Shown here piece by piece: positions 36,734 to 44,421 of a stretch of DNA of 64,000 nucleotides. The number at the start of each line of letters is the position of its first letter. The stretch's first letter is position 1. The position numbers and the translations under genes were made by a program. Below the pieces are notes generated by a model, which made no database searches, was not told the DNA's origin, and saw only the letters and a program-made list of their open reading frames with translations. The DNA comes from Moorena sp. SS36440bin_2 (lineage in GTDB: Bacteria > Cyanobacteriota > Cyanobacteriia > Cyanobacteriales > Coleofasciculaceae), in NCBI GenBank assembly GCA_011524395.1, contig WTKN01000171.1, forward strand, positions 31,146 through 95,145, given 5' to 3'.

Positions 36734-37129
36734 ATGTCTAATATGGAAAAACCAGAAGAAAATTCCCAAGCAGTTCCCTTTTTTGCCCGCTACCTAGAAG
36801 GACAATGGTGCGAAGAGCTATCTGAAGAGGAAATGGATGATGTTAGAGGCGGTCGCGGTTTTGCGTTCACAGAGAAGTTCCCCTCTGATTTTGAAGATCA
36901 TGCCGGATGCTTGACTCGGAAGTCCCCCTCAGATCACGAAGATGCTGGCGGTGGTCCAGGCTTTTTTACTAAGAAGTATCCCTCAGATCATGAAGAGGGT
37001 GGCGGTGGTCCAATTGCGATGACCCAGAAGTTCCCATCGGATCAAGAAGATGGTGGCGGTGGTTCAAGTGATCCAATTGTGATGACCCTGAAGTTCCCCT
37101 CTGATGAGGAAGATGCTCCCCATAAGTAA
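36734..37129 (+). CDS. mdnA: Multi-core microviridin-type graspetide (omega-ester-containing RiPP) precursor
   Basis: 131 aa. The leader carries the conserved ligase-recognition helix PFFARYLEGQ at residues 15-24, an acidic stretch (CEELSEEEMDDV) and a GG at 39-40. Five core repeats follow, each starting at a Thr: T46 (TEKFPSDFED), T61 (TRKSPSDHED), T79 (TKKYPSDHEE), T97 (TQKFPSDQED) and T118 (TLKFPSDEED). They are spaced 15, 18, 18 and 21 residues and separated by Gly-rich linkers (GGGGP). All five keep the Thr, Lys, Pro, Ser, Asp and two acidic residues needed for the two esters and one amide of microviridins; core 2 has Ser at the usually aromatic position. An AGGAG ribosome site precedes ATG 36734. 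The ligases are encoded 1.6 kb downstream, beyond a TnpB element. Confidence 0.95.
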   Translation: MSNMEKPEENSQAVPFFARYLEGQWCEELSEEEMDDVRGGRGFAFTEKFPSDFEDHAGCLTRKSPSDHEDAGGGPGFFTKKYPSDHEEGGGGPIAMTQKFPSDQEDGGGGSSDPIVMTLKFPSDEEDAPHK

Positions 37130-37139
37130 TATCGTATGG

Positions 37140-38560
37140 AGTTGACTATAGCGTTATTTATAACTGCTATAACACAATTAACAAAGGTCAAGAATTAGAT
37201 GCAGCAGGTAATTACAGCAAAGCTGAAGTTGAACTGCACACCGGAGCAAAAGGAAAAGCTTCGTGCAGTTACTTTAGCCTATCGTGATGCCTTGAACTAT
37301 ACATCGAAGTTGGCCTTTGAAAAAGGCAAAATTTCCTATGCGGCTAAGTTACAAAAGCAGGTTTACTACGACATTCGAGAACGCTTTAGGTTACCAGCCC
37401 AAATGGCATGTAATGTACCTCGTCAGGTAGCTACAATCTATAAAAATCTCTGGATGAAAGTAGAGCGTAATGCTACTCACTTAAAATCTGGGATTACCAA
37501 CAAGCGGTACAAAGGGTTAGATACCCCTCCTAAATTCATAGCTCGGACTTGTACGTTTAGTTACAAGCGTGACTACTCGTTTGTTAAAGGTAAAGCTAGC
37601 CTAGTCACCTTAGAAGGTCGTATAAAAGTTGACTACTCCGGATATCAAAAACACTTAGATTTGATTCATTCAGGTGCTGCAAAAATAGGGACAGCAATAA
37701 TTGGCTATGCTGAAAAAACCAAGACTTACTATTTACTAGTAAGCTTAGAGTTAAATGTACCCAATCTTAAACCTGAAGCAATCAAACGTGTTGTTGGTGT
37801 GGATGTAGGTCAGCGCTATCTAGCCGTAACGTTTGATACGAATAACACAGCTGGTTTCTTTTCTGGCAAGTCAGTAATTCATAGAGCTAATCGTTACTCT
37901 AAAACGAAACAAACTCTACAGCAAAAAGGCACTCGTTCGGCTACCAGACGGTTGAGAGTTCTGTCACAACGAGAGAGACGGTTTAATGCTGATATTAATC
38001 ACTGTATTGCCAAACGTATAGTGATTTCTGGCTCATTGATTGGCCTCGAAAATATCACAGAAAATCGTGATAGAATTAAGTCAAGACAACTAGGGCAGGA
38101 ATCATCAAAAAAAGCTGGTCAAGCCCATAGAAATAAAAGGGCTTGGGAGTTTACTAAGTTACATGACTTCATTGACTATAAAGCTGTTTTGGGTGGCGCT
38201 TTAGTAATTAGAGTTGATGCTGATTTTACCTCCCAGTCATGTCCCCGTTGTGGTCACACCAGTAAAGGAAATCGACCCAATCAGGGCTTAGATTTTGATT
38301 GCATCGCTTGTGGATACAAACTACATGCTGATTTAGTTGCAGCAAAGAATATTGCACTGAGAACGCTCCTCTTGAGGCAAGACTTTGAGAGGACGGGGCG
38401 ACTTTCAACCGTCCCTGATGTGTCCCAGGATGAAACCAAAACTCTAGACTGAGGGGATTGCCAAAGGCTATACCTATCTCGGTACTTAGATTGGAGGTGG
38501 ACTGTAGACACAATCTCCTTCCCAAGATGAGGTGTACTCGATTAGGAAGGGGTAGTTGAA
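37140..38560 (+). mobile_element. Lone TnpB (IS1341-type) element inside the graspetide cluster
   Basis: A tnpB with no tnpA. The left limit is approximate: a promoter-like TTGACT...TATAAC precedes the gene. The right end is taken as GGGGTAGTTGAA (38549-38560), after a CCTTCC/GGAAGG stem, by analogy with GGGAGAGTTCAA of the neighbouring IS605-type element. The element separates the precursor gene from the two ligase genes. Confidence 0.6.
37199..38452 (+). CDS. tnpB: TnpB RNA-guided endonuclease, inserted between precursor and ligases
   Basis: 417 aa. RuvC-I Asp is in VVGVDVGQRYLAVTF, RuvC-II Glu in GSLIGLENITENRD, the zinc finger is CPRCGHTSKG...CIACG, and RuvC-III Asp is in LHADLVAAKNIALRT. 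All are intact, so activity is expected. The N-terminal domain starts MQQVITAKLKLNCTPEQKEKL. It has no tnpA partner here and would depend on one in trans for movement. It lies in the same direction as the graspetide genes, 70 bp after the precursor stop, so co-transcription is possible. Confidence 0.93.
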   Translation: MQQVITAKLKLNCTPEQKEKLRAVTLAYRDALNYTSKLAFEKGKISYAAKLQKQVYYDIRERFRLPAQMACNVPRQVATIYKNLWMKVERNATHLKSGITNKRYKGLDTPPKFIARTCTFSYKRDYSFVKGKASLVTLEGRIKVDYSGYQKHLDLIHSGAAKIGTAIIGYAEKTKTYYLLVSLELNVPNLKPEAIKRVVGVDVGQRYLAVTFDTNNTAGFFSGKSVIHRANRYSKTKQTLQQKGTRSATRRLRVLSQRERRFNADINHCIAKRIVISGSLIGLENITENRDRIKSRQLGQESSKKAGQAHRNKRAWEFTKLHDFIDYKAVLGGALVIRVDADFTSQSCPRCGHTSKGNRPNQGLDFDCIACGYKLHADLVAAKNIALRTLLLRQDFERTGRLSTVPDVSQDETKTLD

Positions 38561-38614
38561 ATAATTACCGATACTATTTCTCGCTTTGCGTAAACTGAGC
38601 TTTTGAAACCCGCG

Positions 38615-38645
38615 CTCAGCCCTCAGCGATTAGCTTTGGGCTGAG
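38615..38645 (+). terminator. Hairpin ahead of the first ATP-grasp gene
   Basis: CTCAGCCC and GGGCTGAG form an 8-bp stem with a 15-nt loop, followed by TGTTATATATT. It lies 43 bp before the mdnB start and could be a weak terminator for the TnpB element or an attenuator. Only the stem is seen; function is inferred. Confidence 0.35.
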
Positions 38646-38688
38646 TGTTATATATTGAACCGTTATTTATTCTTCACCATTAGAGTAT

Positions 38689-39678
38689 ATGAACCGATCC
38701 CGTGATATAATTTTGCTAATAACCCACAGTGGTGATTACTTCACTATTGATAGAGTAGCGGAAGCCCTATCAAAACGAGGGGCTAAACCCTTTCGCTTCG
38801 ATACAGATCAATTTCCCACTAAGGTGCAACTGGCAGCTGGGATCAGTAGCGAGGGGCTTAGTTACCAGTTAGACTATAGTGGACACTCAATTAAAACCGA
38901 AGACGTGCAGGGGGTTTGGATGCGCCGACTCTGGCATCCACAAGTCAGCCCAGATTTAGCTCCCCAATTTCAAGACGCTTGCCTCAGGGAATCATTAGCC
39001 ACCATTGATGGTTTCTTAGATAATCTCAACCATGCTCGTTGGGTAGATAGGTTAGAACGAATCCGAGAGGCAGAAAACAAACCACGTCAACTCAGAATTG
39101 CTAATGAAGTTGGTCTGCTCGTTCCCCGCACTCTGGTCACGAATAATCCAGATCGGATGCGGGGTTTCTTCGCGGAGCTTGAAGGGAAGATGGTGGCTAA
39201 GTTGCTTACTCCTCTTTCCTATAGTATGGAAGCTTCTTCTTTTTTCCTATATACCAGCGTTGTGAAAGAAGAAGACCTCCAAGAGGCAGAAATGTTGCGC
39301 TATAGCCCCATGGTCTTCCAAGAGGAGATTCCTAAACAGCGGGAGTTGCGAATAACATTCGTGGCGGGAAATCTATTTATAGGAGCTCTCGATGCTTCTC
39401 GGTATTCTGCAACAACGATGGATTGGCGCTCTGCTAAACCAGAAGACTGTGCTTGGGAACCTGATCAATTGCCCAGTGAGGTTGCCGATGGCCTGAATGC
39501 TTTGATGGCAAGGTTGGGACTAACCTATGGCGCTATTGATATGATTGTCACCCCAGACGGTGAGTATGTCTTCCTAGAAGTTAACCCCACTGGGGAATGG
39601 GGCATGCTAGAGCGAGATTTGGGTTACCCCATTTCTGATGCGATCGCAGATGCCTTATTGTCTAACGTTGTCAATTAA
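38689..39678 (+). CDS. mdnB: ATP-grasp graspetide ligase, MvdC/MdnB type
   Basis: 329-aa ATP-grasp peptide ligase. In characterised microviridin systems this type (MdnB/MvdC) closes the omega-amide between the core Lys and an acidic side chain, after the esters are made. Family marks are IILLITHSGDYFTIDRVAEAL, KPFRFDTDQFPTKVQL, VWMRRLWHP, ARWVDRLERIREAENKPRQL, MVFQEEIPKQRELRITFV, TYGAIDMIVTPDGEYVFLEV and NPTGEWGMLE (metal-binding Glu/Asn). Complete in length. The ligase recognises the PFFARYLEGQ helix of the precursor. Confidence 0.95.
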   Translation: MNRSRDIILLITHSGDYFTIDRVAEALSKRGAKPFRFDTDQFPTKVQLAAGISSEGLSYQLDYSGHSIKTEDVQGVWMRRLWHPQVSPDLAPQFQDACLRESLATIDGFLDNLNHARWVDRLERIREAENKPRQLRIANEVGLLVPRTLVTNNPDRMRGFFAELEGKMVAKLLTPLSYSMEASSFFLYTSVVKEEDLQEAEMLRYSPMVFQEEIPKQRELRITFVAGNLFIGALDASRYSATTMDWRSAKPEDCAWEPDQLPSEVADGLNALMARLGLTYGAIDMIVTPDGEYVFLEVNPTGEWGMLERDLGYPISDAIADALLSNVVN

Positions 39679-39682
39679 GGGA

Positions 39683-39740
39683 AGAGGCAAAAGGCAAAAG
39701 GCAAAAGGCAAGAGGCAAGAGGCAAGAGGCAAAAGGCAAT
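39683..39740. repeat. Tandem heptamer GGCAAAA/GGCAAGA
   Basis: About eight consecutive heptamers between the two ligase genes. The reverse complement (TTGCCTC) recurs at 44370-44405. Confidence 0.9.
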
Positions 39741-40051
39741 AATATCTCCCATTATTAAGGATATATGGTCAAAAATACTGTAGCTCATAATTGCGATAAA
39801 CGCTATAAAATATAACAAAAATACTATATTGTTTTGTTTATGTTTGCTAGTACCTGTTTAAATTTAGTCAATATTAGAAATTTAATTGTGCAATATCTAT
39901 TTTTTTATTTGAATTTAGGGTATTAATTGGGACTAATTAAATATGGAAAAATCAAATTTTTTCTTTTGGGATAATACTTAATAATTTTATTTACCCTACT
40001 CTCTACTCCCTACTCCCGATTCCAGATTCCCTACTCCCTTTATTATTAAAA

Positions 40052-41053
40052 ATGACAGTTTTAATTATTACCCATAGCCAAGACAACGAAAGCATTCCCC
40101 TAGTGGTAAAAGCCATTGAAGAAAAAGGGGGGAAAGCCTTTCGATTTGACACTGACCGATTTCCCACGGAAGTCCAACTAGATGTCTATTACGGTAAGAA
40201 TACAGACGGTAAGAATACAGAAAGGCTAATCCTGAAGTCTGAGGAAGAAAAGCTAGATTTGCAGGAGGTCTCAGCAGTTTGGTATCGGCGCATTGCCATG
40301 GGTGCAAGAATTCCCAGCACCATGGATCCCCAAATGCGGCAAGCCTCTGTACAAGAATCTCGTGTAACTATCCAAGGTATGATTGCCAGTATCGATGCCT
40401 TCCACTTGGATCGGGTTCCTGTGGTTGAGCAAGCCAAGAATAAGCAGTTACAGCTAAAAGTAGCACGGGAACTAGGGATAGATACTCCCCTTAACCTCAC
40501 TACTAATAATCCCGCAGCAGTGGTGGAATTTGCCAAAGAATGTGAGTCAGGTATAATCACCAAGATGCTTTCATCCTTTGCCATCTATGATCAGCAGGGA
40601 CAGGAGCAAGTAGTGTTTACCAATCCTGTCAAAGCGGAAGATTTGCACAACTTGGATGGATTAAGGTTCTGTCCAATGACCTTTCAGGAACACCTCCCTA
40701 AGACCCTAGAGTTACGAACCACAATTTTAGGTAAGCAAGTGTTTACTGCTTCGATAGACTCTCAACAGTTTCCAGGTGCTCGTTATGACTGGCGGCGACG
40801 GGGCGTTGATTCCCTAAACGCTTGGCAGCCCTATCAGCTGCCCCAGGATCTCGAAGAAAAGTTGCTGAAGCTAATGGATTACTTTGGCTTGAACTATGGC
40901 GCGATTGATATTATTCTAACTCCTGATGGTCGCCATGTATTTCTTGAGGTCAATCCAGTGGGAGAATTCTTCTGGCTTGAGCTTTGCCCTGGCTTACCAA
41001 TTTCCCAAGCTATTGCTGATGTTTTGCTGAACTTAGTACCACGTCGTTCTTAG
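40052..41053 (+). CDS. mdnC: ATP-grasp graspetide ligase, MvdD/MdnC type
   Basis: 333-aa ATP-grasp enzyme. In known systems this type (MdnC/MvdD) forms the two omega-esters (Thr to Asp, Ser to Glu) first. It matches the family along its length: TVLIITHSQDNESIPLVVKA, KAFRFDTDRFPTEVQLDVYY, SAVWYRRIAMG, ASVQESRVTIQGMIAS, GIITKMLSSFAIYD, MTFQEHLPKTLELRT, YDWRRRG, NYGAIDIILTPDGRHVFLEV and NPVGEFFWLE. A small repeat (GKNTDGKNTE, about residues 51-60) lengthens one loop. It follows mdnB at 370 bp, the gap being filled with tandem repeats and AT-rich sequence. Confidence 0.95.
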   Translation: MTVLIITHSQDNESIPLVVKAIEEKGGKAFRFDTDRFPTEVQLDVYYGKNTDGKNTERLILKSEEEKLDLQEVSAVWYRRIAMGARIPSTMDPQMRQASVQESRVTIQGMIASIDAFHLDRVPVVEQAKNKQLQLKVARELGIDTPLNLTTNNPAAVVEFAKECESGIITKMLSSFAIYDQQGQEQVVFTNPVKAEDLHNLDGLRFCPMTFQEHLPKTLELRTTILGKQVFTASIDSQQFPGARYDWRRRGVDSLNAWQPYQLPQDLEEKLLKLMDYFGLNYGAIDIILTPDGRHVFLEVNPVGEFFWLELCPGLPISQAIADVLLNLVPRRS

Positions 41054-41219
41054 TATAGTAAAGGGAGCAGGGAGTATAAAATAGGGGTAATATAGCCCTA
41101 AGCGCAAGGCAATTCCTGTGTTTACAACCCAGATACAAACGCTATATATCATGCTATATATCATAGTAACATAGGTAAAATAGTTTCTAGTCTGGGTTTA
41201 AAATCAGGATAATCTGACC

Positions 41220-41522
41220 ATGAAAAAGCAGTTATTTTATCTAATTAAAATAACATCTACTATTTTAATTACTTGCGCTTTAATTCTAGAAATTTGGTAT
41301 ATTTATTTACAGTTAACCGATGGATCTCTACCAAGTAACCTCTATTATGTATTGTGGCTAGCAAGTATCGCTTTAATCTCCCATTTAATTGAAGGTGTAA
41401 TCGCTGCTTTTAAAGCTGACAGTTGTGATCAAAATCCTATAACCTATGGCATTTATACGTTTTTTGTGGGGTTTGTTGGATTGTTGGAATTATTTAATCC
41501 AACTTCAGAAAGTTCTAGTTAG
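41220..41522 (+). CDS. Small membrane protein of unknown function
   Basis: 100 aa with three hydrophobic segments (about 8-30, 42-64, 76-92). No recognised motif. It lies 165 bp behind mdnC on the same strand and could belong to the graspetide operon, for instance in export, but nothing in its sequence shows this. Standard microviridin clusters have a GNAT acetyltransferase and an ABC exporter, neither of which it resembles. Confidence 0.6.
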   Translation: MKKQLFYLIKITSTILITCALILEIWYIYLQLTDGSLPSNLYYVLWLASIALISHLIEGVIAAFKADSCDQNPITYGIYTFFVGFVGLLELFNPTSESSS

Positions 41523-41708
41523 GAATAGGTTATTCCCCGATCTCAAGCAAAAAATGATTAGTGTAACTGACCAATTAGAATTGAGCGACCGTATTTTAGC
41601 AAGAGCCATATCCACAGGGCAAATGCATCTTAAGATTATGGTGTGGATGCACCTTAGCTGCATCATCCCATCTCTTCGTGACATACTCCTACACTGACCT
41701 TTTCAGGT

Positions 41709-42971
41709 TCAGTGTAGGCTTCTTACCAACACCACCCAACGGTATCGGGCTTTGCCCGACGCTACGCGAACGGTTACAAGGCCTATGGCCACGCTACGCG
41801 AACGGTAAGCTTTACTGCTGACGGAATGCCCCACCGCCAAATTTAATACATTAATTGCCGCATTTACATCTCTGTCAGCTACATAACCACAATGAGGACA
41901 AGAATGAGTGCGGTCTTTTAGTTTTTTCGGCACTTTTTTGCCGCAGTTAGAACAGTTTTGGCTAGTGTTTCGGGGATTCACTGCTTTCGTTGCCAGTCCA
42001 GCATTTAAGGCTTTGACTGACAAGATTGAGAGGAATTGACCCCACCCAGCATCTAATATAGATTTAGCCAATTTGGTCTTAGCCAGACCTTTAATATTGA
42101 GCTTCTCATGAGCTACTAGATCATGTTCATCCAGTAATCCCTTTGCAGTTTTAAAATGAAAATCTTTCCTGGTGTCAGCAACCTTCTTGTGAGCTTTCCC
42201 TAGTTTAGTGACAGCTTTTTTCCTATTATTACTCCCTTTTTTAGATCTGCTGACAGCTTTTTGAACTTTCTTCAGTCGTTTCTGAGCCTTTCGATAATAC
42301 TGAGGAATTGGCACCTCTGAACCATTTGACTTGACCAGAAAAGACTTGAGACCCATGTCTATTCCAATAGGATTTTTAACACTATCTACTGGGATGACAT
42401 CTGGGACAGTATCATCTTGTATTGACAACGTAACATAATAGCCGTCAGCTTTTCGGGTTACAGTGGCCGTCTTGATTTTAAAACCTTCTGGAATAGGTCT
42501 ATGGTAAATCAGCTTGACTTTTCCAAATTTCGGAAGAGTCAAATTATTGCCATCTATAGGGTTTTTGCCAAGAGAAGGAAATGTAAAAGATTTATATCTG
42601 TTTTTCCCTTTAAAGCGAGGTCTTCCGCTCTTTCTTCCGTTACTATCCCCTTTGAGGTACCGCTTAAAAGCTAGATCTACTCTCTTGACACAGTCTTGGA
42701 GAACTTGGGATTGAACTGCACTGTACCAAGGTCTATCCTTCTTTAACTGGGGCAGGGTTTTCTTTTGGGAAAAATAGTCTGGATTGTTCCTTAAATTTGG
42801 TAAGTGGCAAACAAGAGGGCAAGAGTTAATGGAACAGCGATTCTGTTCGTACCAGTTAAATCTATCAGCCAATAGATAGTTATATTGATGGCGAAGCATG
42901 TCTAGCCATCTTTCTATTTCCATTTCCTGTGATTTGGTTAGTCTTAACCGGTACTGATACGCTGATCTCAT
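41709..42971 (-). CDS. tnpB: TnpB RNA-guided endonuclease
   Basis: 420 aa. RuvC-I Asp is in PIGIDMGLKSFLVKS, RuvC-II Glu in LVAHEKLNIKGLAKT, the zinc finger is CSNCGKKVPKK...CPHCG, and RuvC-III Asp is in YVADRDVNAAINVLN. N-terminal domain MRSAYQYRLRLTKSQEMEIERW. The last 40 residues (AVGHSVSSKAYRSRSVAIGL, VTVRVASGKARYR) are encoded across two copies of the CACGCTACGCGAACGG repeat that sit in the element's right end, so the tail is repeat-derived. A small gene diverges from it upstream. Confidence 0.92.
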   Translation of the reverse strand: MRSAYQYRLRLTKSQEMEIERWLDMLRHQYNYLLADRFNWYEQNRCSINSCPLVCHLPNLRNNPDYFSQKKTLPQLKKDRPWYSAVQSQVLQDCVKRVDLAFKRYLKGDSNGRKSGRPRFKGKNRYKSFTFPSLGKNPIDGNNLTLPKFGKVKLIYHRPIPEGFKIKTATVTRKADGYYVTLSIQDDTVPDVIPVDSVKNPIGIDMGLKSFLVKSNGSEVPIPQYYRKAQKRLKKVQKAVSRSKKGSNNRKKAVTKLGKAHKKVADTRKDFHFKTAKGLLDEHDLVAHEKLNIKGLAKTKLAKSILDAGWGQFLSILSVKALNAGLATKAVNPRNTSQNCSNCGKKVPKKLKDRTHSCPHCGYVADRDVNAAINVLNLAVGHSVSSKAYRSRSVAIGLVTVRVASGKARYRWVVLVRSLH

Positions 42972-43038
42972 TGTTGCTATCTCTTGTTTATCGACCTATT
43001 ATTAGGTTAGCAACCGTATTTACAAGTGTCAATGCTAA

Positions 43039-43182
43039 ATGAAAGATAAAAACTTAATGATCAGATTGACTAGTTTTGAGAAAAAGCAACTCAAACAGGA
43101 AGCTGACCGGAGAGGAATGACTTGTTCGGAATTACTTAGAAGCTTGATAGCTCGCTTCCCTATGCCGAAAGACTCTGTGTAA
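43039..43182 (+). CDS. Small ribbon-helix-helix-like protein carried by the TnpB element
   Basis: 47 aa: MKDKNLMIRLTSFEKKQLKQ, EADRRGMTCSELLRSLIARF, PMPKDSV. The MIRLTSFEKKQL strand followed by two helices is the pattern of CopG/Arc ribbon-helix-helix DNA-binding proteins. It diverges from tnpB with 67 bp between starts, inside the element's boundaries. It could repress the divergent promoter; that is inference. Confidence 0.7.
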   Translation: MKDKNLMIRLTSFEKKQLKQEADRRGMTCSELLRSLIARFPMPKDSV

Positions 43183-43225
43183 AATTCATCCCGGAGATGA
43201 AACCTGTTTATTAGGGCAGCCTTGT

Positions 43226-43270
43226 CTTGATGCAGTCGCTCATGGGGGAAACCCCTAAGACCGCGCAAAT
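43226..43270 (+). repeat. 50-bp dispersed palindromic repeat, copy D (right-truncated)
   Basis: CTTGATGCAGTCGCTCATGG, GGGAAACCCCTAAGACCGCG, then diverges (CAAATCACGC) instead of CTGCATCGC. It is enclosed in a wider inverted repeat, GGGCAGCCTT (43214-43223) and AAGGCTGCCC (43320-43330). Confidence 0.8.
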
Positions 43271-43466
43271 CACGCTAATCATAAAGTTTTAACCCTTTTA
43301 CCCATAGCCGATCCACCCTAAAGGCTGCCCTATTCTTGCGGATACTTCTGACCACGCCGACTTTCAGTTCGGACGTGGGGCTTCTTTTACCGGACAGCTA
43401 ACAAAACCTGTTTAGTGACGACTCAGGCGATTCAGGCGATATTGCTGGAAATAGGTAACGCACTTT

Positions 43467-43605
43467 GTGACATACTCCCGACGTTGCCCTAACGGGACAA
43501 AGCGGGCTTCTTACCAACACCAGCCACTGCTTAGGTTACTCGGTAAGCTTTATTAACGACACGGGATGCCCCTCCGCACCGGAACAATACAAAAAGTTCT
43601 AGAAC
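43467..43605 (-). mobile_element. Remnant right end of an IS605-type element
   Basis: GTGACATACTCCCGACGTTG then CGGGCTTCTTACCAACACCA, GGTAAGCTTTATTAACGACA and CGGGATGCCCCTCCGC match, in order, the right ends at 41678 and (inverted) 49521. No left end or gene was found next to it, so it is a solo end 70 bp from a complete element. Confidence 0.75.
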
Positions 43606-43802
43606 CAAAGTACTGCTGGAATTTTACCCATCCACAGATAACTCAAACTATCAAGTTTTTTTTTCTGGATGGAACCCCATATTCCAGGTTTTCAAGGTTG
43701 AGTTAGTAGGTGGCGGTTAGCTCTTAATTTGTCTTCCCTACTATTCCTAGTATATCACATTGGCATTTCGACGTGGGTGCATCTCACTTTTGCTATTTGA
43801 CG

Positions 43803-43884
43803 CGGTGCTGCATTACGGGACAGACTGTCCCAAAACTTGCTATGGCTTGCGTCTTGGCGAGCCCGTCCCTAACACACCCTACCC
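43803..43884. repeat. Dispersed element with GGTGCGTTACGGGA-type ends, copy 1
   Basis: GGTGCTGCATTACGGGACAG at the left and GTCCCTAACACACCCTACCC at the right form an imperfect terminal inverted repeat. The same arrangement is found at 45133-45209. This copy is enclosed by GGGTGCATCTCA and TGAGATGCACCC, a second palindromic repeat. Confidence 0.65.
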
Positions 43885-43977
43885 CACTTTTTTACAAATA
43901 TGAGATGCACCCTTCGACGTTCCTATCCTTGCCCCGCACTTTACCCGACACTTACCCTCAGAAGGTAAAGTGCGGGG

Positions 43978-44246
43978 CTTCTCGCGGTTTGGCTAAGCAA
44001 AGATACAGAGCTGCAGCTATCCAACTTTTGGAATCCCTCGAAACTGATCCCAGCGTTGAAGTCGTTTCACTGACCGATAGTTTATACAGATTAGCATTCA
44101 GTTTGTTTAAGCAACGAGAAGATAAAGAATGGGGTTTAGTAGACTGCATATCATTCATCGTGATGCAGGAGCGAGGAATCACGGATGCACTGACTGCCGA
44201 TGCCCATTTTCAGCAAGCGGGGTTTCGAGCATTATTAAGGAATTAG
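43978..44246 (+). pseudogene. PIN-domain nuclease, 5'-truncated
   Basis: The frame reads RYRAAAIQLLESLETDPSVE, VVSLTDSLYRLAFSLFKQR, EWGLVDCISFIVMQERGI and ALTADAHFQQAGFRALL, the C-terminal two-thirds of a VapC-like PIN domain with two of its acidic residues. The N-terminal strand with the first catalytic Asp is missing. In its place is a 15-bp perfect hairpin (GCCCCGCACTTTACC, 43930-43978) of the kind found at IS605-type ends. The open frame upstream is not PIN sequence. Confidence 0.75.
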
Positions 44247-44421
44247 GCGTTGTATAAATGCGGGATGATTTTAATAGTTTTGTGGAATGGGAATCTTGCC
44301 AGTTTCATTTTCGGGCGGGCAAGATGCCCACCCCACTCATATTCATCCGAAGATTCAGCAACACAGGATTTTTACCTCTTGCCTCTTGCCTCTTGCCTCT
44401 TGCCTTCTTCTTAATACTCAC

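Larger units (their letters stand above)
41678..43397 (-). mobile_element. IS200/IS605-type element (tnpB plus ribbon-helix-helix gene, no tnpA)
   Basis: Ends set by comparison with the MITE at 49144-49521. The right end (plus-strand 41678, reads GTGACATACTCC) corresponds to GGAGTATGTCAC. The left end finishes at CCGGACAG (43397), next to CTAA, i.e. TTAG followed by CTGTCCGG on the minus strand. Subterminal hairpins are present at both ends: CCTACACTG/CAGTGTAGG, and CCACGCCGA...CGTGG. A copy of the 50-bp dispersed repeat (43226-43270) has been inserted in the left-end region. Confidence 0.8.

Noticed and set aside
41446..41697. 83-aa plus-strand frame after the small membrane protein
   Set aside because: It overlaps the preceding gene in another frame and runs into a GCATC...GATGC repeat and the next element's right end; no family recognised.
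43773..43977. Upstream half of the open frame containing the PIN fragment
   Set aside because: The DNA is made of two repeat elements and an IS-type hairpin; the residues are not PIN-like, so the frame is open by chance.
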